From Methanosphaera sp. (GTDB lineage: Archaea > Methanobacteriota > Methanobacteria > Methanobacteriales > Methanobacteriaceae), in contig NZ_JALEKL010000009.1 in assembly GCF_022768985.1 (NCBI RefSeq), forward strand, positions 124,001-188,000: a stretch of DNA of 64,000 nucleotides. The letters run 5' to 3'. Positions 8,608 to 17,740 of the stretch are shown here, piece after piece. Made by a program: the position numbers and the translations under genes. The notes below the pieces were generated by a model that saw only the letters and a list, made by a program, of their open reading frames with translations, was not told the origin of the DNA and ran no database searches. The stretch's first letter is position 1, and the number at the start of each line of letters is the position of its first letter.

Positions 8608-9714
8608 TTATGCTTTTGGATTTGTTGTTGTATTTAAAACATCGCTAAATTCTAGATCTGCTTCCCATTTATCTTTACATGCACATGTAAATTCTTCAAG
8701 TTCTTTTGTAACTTCTTGTTTAAGATTTGATTCAATTATAAGATTTTTAAGTTTTGAGTTACATTTTTTACAATTATATGGGCCACGTCTTGTTCCAAAT
8801 CCTGCTGTATCCATTATCATTGGAATGTCAACATTTGCACGTACCTGTTTTATTATTTCAACTGTTGTCCATATCCATGGTGGATTGTATGATCCACGTT
8901 TCCAGAGTGAATCCATTAGTGTTCCTCCATGTACTGTTGCAGGACAGTATGCAAGACGTTTTACACCTACATCTTTTGCATATTGTGCAGATTGTACTGC
9001 TTCATTTAATGCATCTTTTTCAGATAGAAGTATTGGTTTTACAAGAAGATATGCTTTAGCACGTACATCATAATCTTTTATTGAATTAATTTTATTTACT
9101 GCATCTTCAAATGACTTATTTGTAATTCCCTTATTAATATTATTAAGACGTGTTTGTTCATTTGATGTTTCAAGACCTATACCAATTTCAAATATTTTAT
9201 CAGGTATTAGTGATGCAAGATGAATAAGTGCATCTTCTTCTATAAATTCAGGTTTTGATTCAACAATTACCTCTTTTATGTTATCATACTTATTAAATTC
9301 ATTGAAGATATGATCTTGTACATTTTCTGCAACTTCATTTCTATTAAGAAAACTACCTGATACAAAGAGTTTTATTGCAACATTTTCATGTGATGTAATA
9401 TCTGTCTTTTCAAGTTGACGATTCCATTGTTCATCAAATATTTCAATAAGCTGATCATCACTAATTGGACAAAGTGGTGAATCTGCAATATAACTACACA
9501 TTGTACATCCACCAGTATCTACAGCCCATTGACATCCACTTGTTGGAAGAACAATAAAGATTGTATATCCAACAGAATCATATAATCTATCTTCTCCTGC
9601 CCAGCTTGCTGCATACTTATTTATTGGCTTTTTATCTTTTTTACGTTCTCTTTTATTTTTAATATTTTCTATTGCATTTTCTCTTAATTGTTTATTTATC
9701 TTTTGTATCTGCAT
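8608..9714 (-). CDS. raSEA: archaeosine biosynthesis radical SAM protein RaSEA
   Basis: 368 residues. The Cys-rich segment SGCQWAVDTGGCTMCSY (about 59-75) is the atypical radical-SAM cluster motif of the family once called TIGR01210, now RaSEA. RaSEA works with ArcS: ArcS adds lysine to preQ0 at position 15 of tRNA, and RaSEA cleaves it to give archaeosine. Other family features are ESKPEFI, EIGIGLET and a Cys-rich C-terminal zinc-like set (CKKCNSKL, CACKDKWE). arcS is not in the window. It lies just upstream of nothing on its own strand except mer, which ends 43 bp before its ATG. A minus-strand ACACCC/T-run tract follows the stop. Confidence 0.85.
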   Translation of the reverse strand: MQIQKINKQLRENAIENIKNKRERKKDKKPINKYAASWAGEDRLYDSVGYTIFIVLPTSGCQWAVDTGGCTMCSYIADSPLCPISDDQLIEIFDEQWNRQLEKTDITSHENVAIKLFVSGSFLNRNEVAENVQDHIFNEFNKYDNIKEVIVESKPEFIEEDALIHLASLIPDKIFEIGIGLETSNEQTRLNNINKGITNKSFEDAVNKINSIKDYDVRAKAYLLVKPILLSEKDALNEAVQSAQYAKDVGVKRLAYCPATVHGGTLMDSLWKRGSYNPPWIWTTVEIIKQVRANVDIPMIMDTAGFGTRRGPYNCKKCNSKLKNLIIESNLKQEVTKELEEFTCACKDKWEADLEFSDVLNTTTNPKA

Positions 9715-9756
9715 ATTAACTCATAAACCCCTATTATATTTATTTCATATTTTTAT

Positions 9757-10725
9757 TTAGAATGATGCCAGTACATCCTCTAGTAATCTTAGTGAATTTA
9801 GCCTATCTTTTCCTATTGGAGAACCTACAACAAATTCATTAATTCCAATATTTTCAAATAACTCAATTTTCTCCATTATATTTTCTGGATTTCCACATAC
9901 AGCAAATGCATTACACATATCATCCGTTACAAGGCTTGCTGCCTTTTTAAAGTTATGACTTGCAAGGGCAACATTAATATCATCTGCAATACTTAGTGGT
10001 ATGTTATGACGCTCTAGCACTACACTTGGTGCTCCTGCTATAATAAATGCCACAACTACCTTTGCATTATTATATGCTTTTTGCATGTCATCTTCAATAC
10101 TACATGCTGTATATGCTGCATAATTAAATTTCTTATCCTTATTTGCTGATTTTTCAATTCCCTTATTTATCAGTGGTATTGCAACTTCAAAGTCTTTTTC
10201 ATTTGATGCATTAATAAGTGCACCATCTGCAACTTCTCCTGAAGCTTCAAGCATACGTGGACCTTGTGCTGCCATATATATTGGAATATAGTCTTGAACC
10301 TTACTTATACCACTAAGTGATGCTTTATTATCATTTATCTTATCACCATCAACAAGAGATCTGATAGTTCCTATTGCATCTTTAACAGTTGACACAGGCT
10401 TATTCCATGAAATATTTAATGTTTCCATTGTAGCCTTATCACCAGGACCTACACCTACAATTGCACGACCATTTGATATTTCATCAAGTGTTGCAGTTGC
10501 AGCTGCAATTGTAACAGGATTACGTACATATGGATTTGACACACCTGATCCCATCTTAATTGTTGATGTTTCATGTGCAATAATTGCAAGTACTTCAAAA
10601 ACATCACGATTATTATAATGATCTGTAATCCATACATTTTCAAAGCCAATATTCTCTGCTACCTTAACAACATCAACAACATCACCTATTGGCTCATTTG
10701 GAAGTAGTTCTAAACTAAATTTCAT
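9757..10725 (-). CDS. mer: 5,10-methylenetetrahydromethanopterin reductase (F420-dependent)
   Basis: 322 residues, matching Mer of methanogens in length and sequence. It belongs to the bacterial luciferase-like F420 TIM-barrel family. MKFSLELLPNEP and VWITDHYNNRD form the N-terminal F420-binding side. GSGVSNPYVRNP and AIVGVGPGDKATMETL are the most diagnostic segments. Mer interconverts methylene- and methyl-tetrahydromethanopterin using reduced F420. In methanol-using Methanosphaera it would serve biosynthesis and the oxidative branch rather than the main energy flux. AGGGG precedes the ATG by about 10 nt. Possibly co-transcribed with raSEA downstream, with a 43-bp gap. Confidence 0.95.
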   Translation of the reverse strand: MKFSLELLPNEPIGDVVDVVKVAENIGFENVWITDHYNNRDVFEVLAIIAHETSTIKMGSGVSNPYVRNPVTIAAATATLDEISNGRAIVGVGPGDKATMETLNISWNKPVSTVKDAIGTIRSLVDGDKINDNKASLSGISKVQDYIPIYMAAQGPRMLEASGEVADGALINASNEKDFEVAIPLINKGIEKSANKDKKFNYAAYTACSIEDDMQKAYNNAKVVVAFIIAGAPSVVLERHNIPLSIADDINVALASHNFKKAASLVTDDMCNAFAVCGNPENIMEKIELFENIGINEFVVGSPIGKDRLNSLRLLEDVLASF

Positions 10726-10918
10726 CTGATTTAATCCCCTATTTTTTAGTTGAATATAAAATTAATTAATTTTTAATAAATTTGATATAGATTTATTAAT
10801 TATTAGAAAAATAATTTTTATTAATAAATACTATGTTTTACTTAACATATAATTTTTAATAACAAAATATACTAAAATTTAAGAAAAAAATTGAATTTAT
10901 AGGAGTGTAACAATTTAT

Positions 10919-12754
10919 ATGAAACAAGAAAATTGGCTATTAAACAATATTATTGACACAGATCAATGTGCAAAATGCGGAACTTGTACAATACTATGTC
11001 CAAATAATATACTTACATTTGAAGATGTGCCAACTCTTACAGATAAATGTCTAAGAAATGGACGTGGAACATGCCATGAAGTATGTCCAAGAGTATCATC
11101 ATCAAAATATCAGATACAAATCAGAGAAAAACTAGAAGATCACAGATATACAACACCACTAAGCTATGATGATGCACTAAAAGCTATAATTAAAACACTC
11201 ATGGATAAAGATGAAATAGATGGTGCAATAATTGTAGGTGAAGACCACTGGAAATCATTATCACTTGTTGTAAATGAGCCAGGAGAACTAGAAGTTGAAG
11301 AACACACACATAACTACTACCAATCTCCTCTTGCAGCACTAGAGCATATGGGAGAAATTGACCTTGAACGTGTAGCAATAGTAGCACTTCCATGTCAAAT
11401 ACAAGGATTTAGAAAAATACAATACTTCCCATATATTGCAAAACATGAACTTGAAAAAAGTCTCAAAGGTCATAAGCCTGTAAAAATACCACAGATAAAA
11501 TATCTGATTGGTCATTTCTGTACAGAAAAATATGATCATGGAAATATGATGGAAGTTCTAAGAAGTGAAGGAATTAATATTGAAGATGTAAAAAAATTCA
11601 AAAGAGAAGTTCCAAAACTTAAAGTTGAAACAGAAAATGACACATACACACTTCCACTTAAACCAATTGCAATGAATGAAGGATGTAAATTATGTAATGA
11701 CTATGAAGCTAACATGGCAGATATTTCAATAGGTGTTGAAGGAAAAACAACATGTATTAACATACGAAAAGATGAACTTAACTACTTCAAAGACATACTA
11801 GATTTAACAGAAGATACAGAAGATCTTCCAAAAACAAGACATGAACATAAACTTAACAGATTCATGGTAAATGTTACAAAAAGACAAGATGAAGGAAAAC
11901 CAGTATCATACTACTGGATGGGAGACTATCCTGGTGTTGGAAAACAGATGGATGGAAATCATTTCATACGTCTTAAAGCAGGAAAATCAGGATGGTATAC
12001 ACACAGACAACTTGAAGATATACTAGATATATCAAAAAGATATGATCTTGAAATTAAAATTACAACACGTGGAGCATATGAACTTCACAATGCAAAATCA
12101 TCCATGGTACCTGTAATTATTGATGATCTTAAAAAACGTGACCTGGTATCAGGATCTGAAGGACCACTTCTCAGATCAACAATTGCATGTCCTGGAGATA
12201 AACACTGTAAAATGGGATTAATTGATACACTTGCACTTTCTGATAAAATTGAGGAAAAATTTGCAGAATATCCAACACCATATAAATTTAAAATTGCAAT
12301 ATCAGGATGTCCAAATAAATGTGTAAGACCTACAATACATGATATTGGTATTATGGGAGTTGTATATTCAACAGTAAATGCTGACATGTGTGTAAATTGT
12401 GGACGTTGTGCTGAGGTATGTAAAGTTGATGCAATAGACTTCACAGATGTTGCAGTGCCAAATAGTGATATATGTATTGATTGTGGTAAATGTTATCGTG
12501 CATGTCCAAATAATGCAATTGAACTAGATCATATGGGATTTGAAGTATTCCTTGGAGGTAAAAGTGGACGTGAAGTTGTAGAAGGACGTAAAGTTGATAT
12601 TAAAGATGAAGATGAACTATTTGAATTCATTGAAAAAGTATTAATTTTATACAATAAACTCGCTGATATGCCACAAAAAGAAAGAGTTGCAGATACAATT
12701 AAAAAAGTTGGATTTGACAACTTCATAGCTCAACTTGATGATATAAAATTATAA
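10919..12754 (+). CDS. fsr: coenzyme F420-dependent sulfite reductase (Fsr-like)
   Basis: 611 residues with the two-part architecture of Fsr. The N-terminal half is F420-oxidising and FrhB/FpoF-like. It has a ferredoxin cluster CAKCGTCTILCP (about 17-28), a further CHEVCPR, and EGCKLCNDY near residue 257. The C-terminal half is a siroheme sulfite/nitrite reductase. It has the coupled siroheme-[4Fe-4S] Cys motif ACPGDKHCKMG (about 422-432) and SGCPNKCVRP (about 461-470), followed by two 4Fe-4S ferredoxin repeats, CVNCGRCAEVC and CIDCGKCYRACP (about 491-530). Fsr lets methanogens reduce toxic sulfite to sulfide with F420H2. Nitrite or another oxyanion as true substrate cannot be excluded. GGAGTG lies upstream of the ATG. 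Monocistronic. Confidence 0.88.
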   Translation: MKQENWLLNNIIDTDQCAKCGTCTILCPNNILTFEDVPTLTDKCLRNGRGTCHEVCPRVSSSKYQIQIREKLEDHRYTTPLSYDDALKAIIKTLMDKDEIDGAIIVGEDHWKSLSLVVNEPGELEVEEHTHNYYQSPLAALEHMGEIDLERVAIVALPCQIQGFRKIQYFPYIAKHELEKSLKGHKPVKIPQIKYLIGHFCTEKYDHGNMMEVLRSEGINIEDVKKFKREVPKLKVETENDTYTLPLKPIAMNEGCKLCNDYEANMADISIGVEGKTTCINIRKDELNYFKDILDLTEDTEDLPKTRHEHKLNRFMVNVTKRQDEGKPVSYYWMGDYPGVGKQMDGNHFIRLKAGKSGWYTHRQLEDILDISKRYDLEIKITTRGAYELHNAKSSMVPVIIDDLKKRDLVSGSEGPLLRSTIACPGDKHCKMGLIDTLALSDKIEEKFAEYPTPYKFKIAISGCPNKCVRPTIHDIGIMGVVYSTVNADMCVNCGRCAEVCKVDAIDFTDVAVPNSDICIDCGKCYRACPNNAIELDHMGFEVFLGGKSGREVVEGRKVDIKDEDELFEFIEKVLILYNKLADMPQKERVADTIKKVGFDNFIAQLDDIKL

Positions 12755-12771
12755 AATAAGAAAGATATCTT

Positions 12772-12797
12772 CACCCTCCCCATAACCACCTTTTTTA
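12772..12797 (+). terminator. C-rich tract plus T-run after fsr
   Basis: CACCCTCCCCATAACCACC followed by TTTTTTAT a few bases after the stop of fsr. No strong hairpin is seen. Confidence 0.45.
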
Positions 12798-12895
12798 TGA
12801 GAAGACTAATTTTTAAAAATAGAATAAATTTTTTTTTGATAAAAATATTAAAAAAAAATAAAAAAAAAGAAAGTTAAATAACCTTAGAAATAATT

Positions 12896-14965
12896 CTAAA
12901 ATGGTAGTTCTATGTATCGTTTATGATTAGTACAACTATACCAATTTACAATATTTCCAAAGCTGTTACGTTTTGATGTAGCATCACATTTATACCATTT
13001 ACCATCTATATATACTTCTGCCCATACGTGTCCTGTTACAAGTCCACTTGAGAAGTAACATGTTGCATGGTTATATCTTGCTGGTATTCCAAGTGTACGC
13101 ATCATTGCAATAACAAGATTTGACATATCACAACAGTTACCATATCCACGACTTAATGTACCTTTTGCACCATAACGTGTATTATAATATCCACTATATG
13201 ATGTTCTATCACGTACATAGTTAAATATTGCAACTGCCTGGTTATAGATACCTGTAACACCAGATATTGCTGTATGTACTGCTTGTTTTATTGCAGAATC
13301 ATTTACTTCACAGTTTGCTGTTCTTTTTACATAATCCTCATATCCCTCAGGTACAGGATATGGTTCATCTCCAGCTGAAAATGAAAGTACAGTTCCATAT
13401 GCAGAACATATTCCATGATTTGCAATATATGCTACAGCTCTTGTATAGAAATAGAATGCATCAGCAAAGTCCATAACTTTACCATTTACTTCAAGAGTTC
13501 TTGGAGCACGTCCATTTTTAGCATAGCATTGAACTATTTCATTTGCAAGTTTAATGTAGTCTTCTTTGTATATTTTTTCATTATTACAATTTGTTTTTGA
13601 TGTAACACCATTATCAAATCCTGCTACACAGAATGTTGAATTATCAGTATATACCTGACATAACATGTAGAGGAAATCCTCAGGTGATACATGGTCATCT
13701 GGAAATGTTACATAGTTTGGAAGTTGTCCCCATTTTTCAATGAAAACTTTTGTATCATTTGCTTTTCTGAGAACATCAGCATAGGAATAGTTTGCTACCC
13801 TTGATTGTACTCGAAGAGTTGATGTTGCATTTGATTGTGTTATATAACTATTACCTGAGTATTTTACTGTAATATTATTTATTACATTAGATAATGCATC
13901 AGTATTTGAATATACAACTTTTGCTTCACCATTTGATACTTTTACATTGTCAACTGTTTTTCCATTTACTTTAAATGCTACAGTTCCTGTATTTATTTTA
14001 TTATTTTTTGAATCTAAAATTTGTGCAATTATTGTTACTGCACTACCTTTTTTTGCAAAAAATATGTCATTAATTATTATTTTTGAAGAACTTCTAAAGA
14101 CAGCATTTGATGTCTTTGAGTTTTCATTAGTATATGAAGTTTCACCAACTTTAAGCATAAGTGAGTATTCTCCACTTGATGGTGCTGTGTAGTTAAGTGC
14201 TACTACTCCATTTTTTACTCGTGTTGAACCTATTGTTTTACCATTTAACTTAAATACAGCTGGTGCATCAGCTAGGATACGTCCATCTGTATAGTATACA
14301 TTAGCTTTAAATTCAACATTACTATTTCCATCTTCTGAATATGATGGTAAATCAATTACAATGTTACGCTTTTGTAGTGTTAGTGTTGAAGTTGTAGAAC
14401 CTCCATATGTTGAATCTGTTTCTCCAACTTTCACTAGCATTTCATAATCTTTTGATGTCCAATTTGGAATTTCAAGATAAAATGTAGCGATTCCATTGAT
14501 TACAGTAGTTCTTGATTTTGTTATTCCATTGATTTTTAGCACTGATTCAGGTCCTGTTACTTTACTTCCTGATGTTGTTTTTACTACTGCATTAACTTCT
14601 ATTGTTTGATTACTTACTGTTTTTATTGGATCTAGTTGTATGTTTATGTCTGATTTTGATTGTGTTGCTATTTGTTTTGCTGTGGCTGTTTTTTGTTGTT
14701 TTGTTGTATTGTTTGTAGTTTGAATTGATTCAGTTTTTTCAGATTTTATGCTTACATTATCATTAGATTCAAAATTTGATTTTTTTAATGAATTAACATT
14801 ATATGATGTAATATCATTGTATGATGAGTGATCATAATTATCAGATGTTACTGTTGGCTGTTCATCTAAAGATAATGTAGTGTGATTAGATGAATCTGCT
14901 GCTACAACAGTTCCTGCTCCGATAAATAATGTGACTAAAAAAATCAAAAATAAATGAGCCTTAAT
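12896..14965 (-). CDS. secreted pseudomurein-binding transglutaminase-like peptidase (PeiW/PeiP-like)
   Basis: About 690 residues. A signal peptide (KAHLFLIFLVTLFIGAG then VVAAD) is followed by a Ser/Thr/Asn-rich linker, three Ig-like domains (about 105-385), two segments resembling pseudomurein-binding repeats (one with FIEKWGQLPNYVTF near 405, one with YAKNGRAPRTLEVNGK near 478), and a C-terminal transglutaminase-like fold. That fold has a likely Cys-His-Asp triad in YGNCCDMSNL (about 608), TGHVWAEV (about 645) and KCDATS (about 658). The layout resembles the phage enzymes PeiW and PeiP (peptidase family C71), which cut the peptide cross-links of pseudomurein. It is probably a chromosomal wall hydrolase or remodelling enzyme. 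GGAGGCGG lies 5-7 nt before an ATT codon at 14965, which is the best start; the nearest upstream TTG (14989) has no ribosome binding site and would put one inside the gene. Confidence 0.8.
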   Translation of the reverse strand: MKAHLFLIFLVTLFIGAGTVVAADSSNHTTLSLDEQPTVTSDNYDHSSYNDITSYNVNSLKKSNFESNDNVSIKSEKTESIQTTNNTTKQQKTATAKQIATQSKSDINIQLDPIKTVSNQTIEVNAVVKTTSGSKVTGPESVLKINGITKSRTTVINGIATFYLEIPNWTSKDYEMLVKVGETDSTYGGSTTSTLTLQKRNIVIDLPSYSEDGNSNVEFKANVYYTDGRILADAPAVFKLNGKTIGSTRVKNGVVALNYTAPSSGEYSLMLKVGETSYTNENSKTSNAVFRSSSKIIINDIFFAKKGSAVTIIAQILDSKNNKINTGTVAFKVNGKTVDNVKVSNGEAKVVYSNTDALSNVINNITVKYSGNSYITQSNATSTLRVQSRVANYSYADVLRKANDTKVFIEKWGQLPNYVTFPDDHVSPEDFLYMLCQVYTDNSTFCVAGFDNGVTSKTNCNNEKIYKEDYIKLANEIVQCYAKNGRAPRTLEVNGKVMDFADAFYFYTRAVAYIANHGICSAYGTVLSFSAGDEPYPVPEGYEDYVKRTANCEVNDSAIKQAVHTAISGVTGIYNQAVAIFNYVRDRTSYSGYYNTRYGAKGTLSRGYGNCCDMSNLVIAMMRTLGIPARYNHATCYFSSGLVTGHVWAEVYIDGKWYKCDATSKRNSFGNIVNWYSCTNHKRYIELPF

Positions 14966-15220
14966 CTTACCGCCTCCATAATAAACCAAAATATGAAATA
15001 TTATTTAATTTTGACTAAGTAAGGTATTTACACCTTTATATTCTGATTTTTTTTTCTAAAATTTGTTTTTTGATAATCAATTCTTTTATCTATAGTCATT
15101 TTTTTTAATAAAAAAATTAATAAGCTCTGAAATAAGAATCTTTTTTTCAATTCTTAACTATATTTTTAGTTTAGAAAGTATTTAAAAGTAGTGTCATATT
15201 TAATTGAAAAACAAGTCAAA

Positions 15221-15236
15221 CCGAAAAGTATATATA
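15221..15236 (+). promoter_or_regulatory. BRE/TATA promoter of tRNA-Gln
   Basis: CCGAAAAGTATATATA is a strong archaeal BRE plus TATA box. It lies about 50 bp before the mature tRNA 5' end, as expected for a short 5' leader. A second AAGTATATATTAA lies just downstream (15244-15256). Confidence 0.7.
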
Positions 15237-15285
15237 CTATGATAAGTATATATTAATATGTGCCTTGAGCACAGCCATATAAGTT

Positions 15286-15357
15286 AGTCCCGTAGGGTAG
15301 TGGCAATCCTCCTGGTCTTTGGAACCGGGGACAGCGGTTCGACTCCGCTCGGGACTA
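15286..15357 (+). tRNA. tRNA-Gln (anticodon UUG)
   Basis: A 72-nt cloverleaf. The acceptor stem AGTCCCG pairs fully with CGGGACT and the discriminator base is A. The anticodon stem CTGGT/ACCGG encloses the loop CTTTGGA, giving anticodon UUG for CAA/CAG codons. The T-arm contains GGTTCGACTCC. The 3' CCA is not encoded. The sequence starts with A1-U72, as is usual for archaeal glutamine tRNAs charged by the Glu-tRNAGln amidotransferase route. No intron is seen. It stands out from its AT-rich surroundings by high GC content. Confidence 0.95.
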
Positions 15358-15546
15358 CTATTTTCTAAAAAATATGGAAAAAACTTCTCTTTTTAACAAC
15401 AATTAATTTAAAATCTAATTTTACATAATAATTTTATAAATATATATAATAAACAAACTATTTTAATATAACTATAAACATAATATATATTTAACAAACA
15501 GATATTATACTTTTAATAAAATAAATTTAAGGGAGTAGTAGAAGAT

Positions 15547-15702
15547 ATGCCATATGAAGATGTAGTAACTAAATATTTAGATGAAGATCCAGAAAGAAGA
15601 GTAAAATTATTTAAGTTATATACAAGACTTATGATAATTTCAACATTTACAATAGCAGCTGGAGTAATTCTATACATATTTATAGCATTCCATATAATAT
15701 AG
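15547..15702 (+). CDS. small single-span membrane protein (51 aa)
   Basis: The ORF starts at ATG 15547, behind GGGAGTAG at 15531-15538, and ends with TAG at 15700-15702. The product has a charged N-terminal half (MPYEDVVTKYLDEDPERRVK) and one hydrophobic segment of about 22 residues near the C-terminus (MIISTFTIAAGVILYIFIAF). I do not recognise a named family. The good ribosome binding site, the acidic-basic start and the clean membrane helix argue for a real gene. A CCTTCC/T-run tract follows. It lies downstream of the tRNA and converges on the ATP-grasp gene. A role as a small membrane-complex subunit is possible but unsupported. Confidence 0.6.
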   Translation: MPYEDVVTKYLDEDPERRVKLFKLYTRLMIISTFTIAAGVILYIFIAFHII

Positions 15703-15760
15703 ACACTAACTACTATTTTAATTTAACCTTCCTTCCATTTTTTTAATAGCTACTTTTATT

Positions 15761-16843
15761 TTAAAAACCTGAATTATAAATTAAATTCTGCAAAGAACGA
15801 GTTCTACTCATAGCATTCTCAAGGATCTTATCTGAAACAACAAGTGTAGCAATAGGATCACCAACATCATAAACATAATTCATATCACACAAATCATGCA
15901 CACAATCAATATTACGTAAATCATAACAAGCTTTCTTCTGACTAAATACAATCAACTTAACACAAAAACTAGACACAGGATTCATTTGAACTTCAACTCC
16001 ACTGCATGCATCAATATGAGCCTGAGCCATATTCATATTATATGAATTTTCAACACACTCAAAAGTACCCTGAATTCTAGGATTAACCTCAATAACATAA
16101 GCCTTATTATCTTTAATAATAAAATCAACACCATTAGATCCAACAAGCTTATACATACGAGCAATCTTTTGTGAAATATTTTCAAGCTTATCAATATGAT
16201 TAATACAAGGTGTAATATTACCACAATATGAAAAATCACTCTTATCAAGTCCACGAGGAGCAATAATTTGATCAGAAGATGTAACCATAGTAGTGCTATG
16301 ATCAGGATAAGCTAAAAATGATGTACTAACACTATTTCCATCAACAAATTCCTGAAGTAAAAACTTATCATCATATTCAAATCTTGCATCAAACCACTTA
16401 ATATTCTTACCACCAGAACCATTAACAGGCTTTGTAATAAATCTTTTATCAGGATAATTTTGTACAATTTCATCAGCCTCATCCATACTAGATACAAGAT
16501 ATGTATCAGGCATTAAGAAATTCTTATGTAACTTCTTATACAACTTATACTTATCATTAACAGCACCTGTATCTTTATTTCCAATAATCTTAGATTTAGG
16601 AAAACGAGATGTATCAATATCTCCACAACAGATAATATAATCAACATCAACAACATAATTAAGAGCTAAATTTTCAATATCAACATTATTATAACCAGGC
16701 TTATCAATAATAATAAGCTTATCTACATAATCATGCATATCAAGAATATCAAAAAAACTAGTAGCATAAACAGTATGACCTAACTGCTTTAAGGATTTTG
16801 CAACAGCACGAGTATTTGAACCTACAACTAAAAATTTACTAAT
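15761..16843 (-). CDS. ATP-grasp domain protein (COG2232-like carboligase)
   Basis: About 361 residues if started at the ATT at 16843. The first in-frame ATG (16738) would remove a conserved-looking N-terminal segment, KFLVVGSNTRAVAKSLKQLG, which reads as the Rossmann-like first domain of ATP-grasp enzymes. No ATG, GTG or TTG lies in frame upstream, while AAGGGG sits about 10 nt before the ATT; a second ATT at 16849 is also possible. The ATP-grasp core includes RFITKPVNGSGGKNIKWF, FLLQEFVDG and VIEVNPRIQGT, with metal- and ATP-binding E and N. The enzyme should join an amino group to a carboxylate with ATP; the substrate is unknown. Related methanogen ATP-grasp enzymes act in cofactor synthesis, for example tyramine-glutamate ligase. 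Confidence 0.75.
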   Translation of the reverse strand: MSKFLVVGSNTRAVAKSLKQLGHTVYATSFFDILDMHDYVDKLIIIDKPGYNNVDIENLALNYVVDVDYIICCGDIDTSRFPKSKIIGNKDTGAVNDKYKLYKKLHKNFLMPDTYLVSSMDEADEIVQNYPDKRFITKPVNGSGGKNIKWFDARFEYDDKFLLQEFVDGNSVSTSFLAYPDHSTTMVTSSDQIIAPRGLDKSDFSYCGNITPCINHIDKLENISQKIARMYKLVGSNGVDFIIKDNKAYVIEVNPRIQGTFECVENSYNMNMAQAHIDACSGVEVQMNPVSSFCVKLIVFSQKKACYDLRNIDCVHDLCDMNYVYDVGDPIATLVVSDKILENAMSRTRSLQNLIYNSGF

Positions 16844-17007
16844 AAAAATACAACCCCTTAAAATTAATTAATGGATATAGATATGTTAAACATAAAATAA
16901 GTATTTAATTAAAAAATAGAATTCTAATATAAAAAATAAAATCTAGATAAAAATAAGTAAAAAAATATAATTCAAAAAAAATAGTCTTTTTCTAAAAAAG
17001 AAGTTTA

Positions 17008-17037
17008 AAGAAAGAAAATCATGGAAAAATCCATGAA
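17008..17037 (-). terminator. hairpin terminator of the atp operon
   Basis: A perfect 7-bp stem TCATGGA (17019-17025) / TCCATGA (17030-17036) with a 4-nt A loop lies just after the atpD stop. On the minus strand it is followed by a T-rich stretch, like an intrinsic terminator. Confidence 0.6.
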
Positions 17038-17039
17038 AT

Positions 17040-17693
17040 CTATTCTGCTTCTTCTCTTGCATTAATGTTTTTCTTAATAACTTTAAGTTGTGCAAAACTT
17101 TCTCTTTCCATTTCCTCTAAACGCATTTCAATAAATTTGATTGTGTTTTGAATACGAGGAATAGTTACATGCTCTAAAGCATTTACTCTTCTTTTAGTTG
17201 CTTCAACTTCTTTTGCAAGAAGCATGATGGTTTTTTCAATTTCACCAAGTTCTATAATAATTTTTATAGATTCTTCAAATTCCTTTGCAGCTACATCTAA
17301 GTTAGCTGAAGTTCCAGCAAAACCGTAACCTCTGCTTATTACATCGTTGGTTGTAGTTTTACTTTTTACAACTGGTACTGAAACTCCCATAATACTTCTG
17401 GAAGTAATATCAAGTTCAAGAGATTCTCGTACAGATAAAGCTGCACGTTTTACTGCCATATCTCCCATGTCTATTTGAGCTTTATTAAGTTCTGAGTATG
17501 CGATTGTTAATTTTTTTTCAACTTCATCACGAGAACCTTGAACACGATCAAGAATTTCGAAAAACTCTTTAATGAGAGCATCTCTTTTTTCTTTAAGAAG
17601 ACTATGTCCTTTAGTAGATAATTTTGCTCTATCTTTCAGATTAAGAAGTTCATTACGTGTTGGGTTAACATCGTCTAATCTTTCATCTGCCAT
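17040..17693 (-). CDS. atpD: A-type ATP synthase subunit D
   Basis: 217 residues, the usual length of the archaeal D subunit, the central rotor shaft that turns inside the A3B3 head. The N-terminal [20 protein letters not shown] motif and the long helices at both ends (strong heptad-like pattern near 20-75 and 150-215) are typical of the family. The ATG has AGGAGG about 6 nt upstream. It is the last gene of atpHIKECFABD, 47 bp after atpB, and is followed by a hairpin terminator. Confidence 0.95.
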   Translation of the reverse strand: MADERLDDVNPTRNELLNLKDRAKLSTKGHSLLKEKRDALIKEFFEILDRVQGSRDEVEKKLTIAYSELNKAQIDMGDMAVKRAALSVRESLELDITSRSIMGVSVPVVKSKTTTNDVISRGYGFAGTSANLDVAAKEFEESIKIIIELGEIEKTIMLLAKEVEATKRRVNALEHVTIPRIQNTIKFIEMRLEEMERESFAQLKVIKKNINAREEAE

Positions 17694-17740
17694 ATTTAGC
17701 CTCCTATACTGAGATACTTAAATCGAAAGAATAAATGAAT

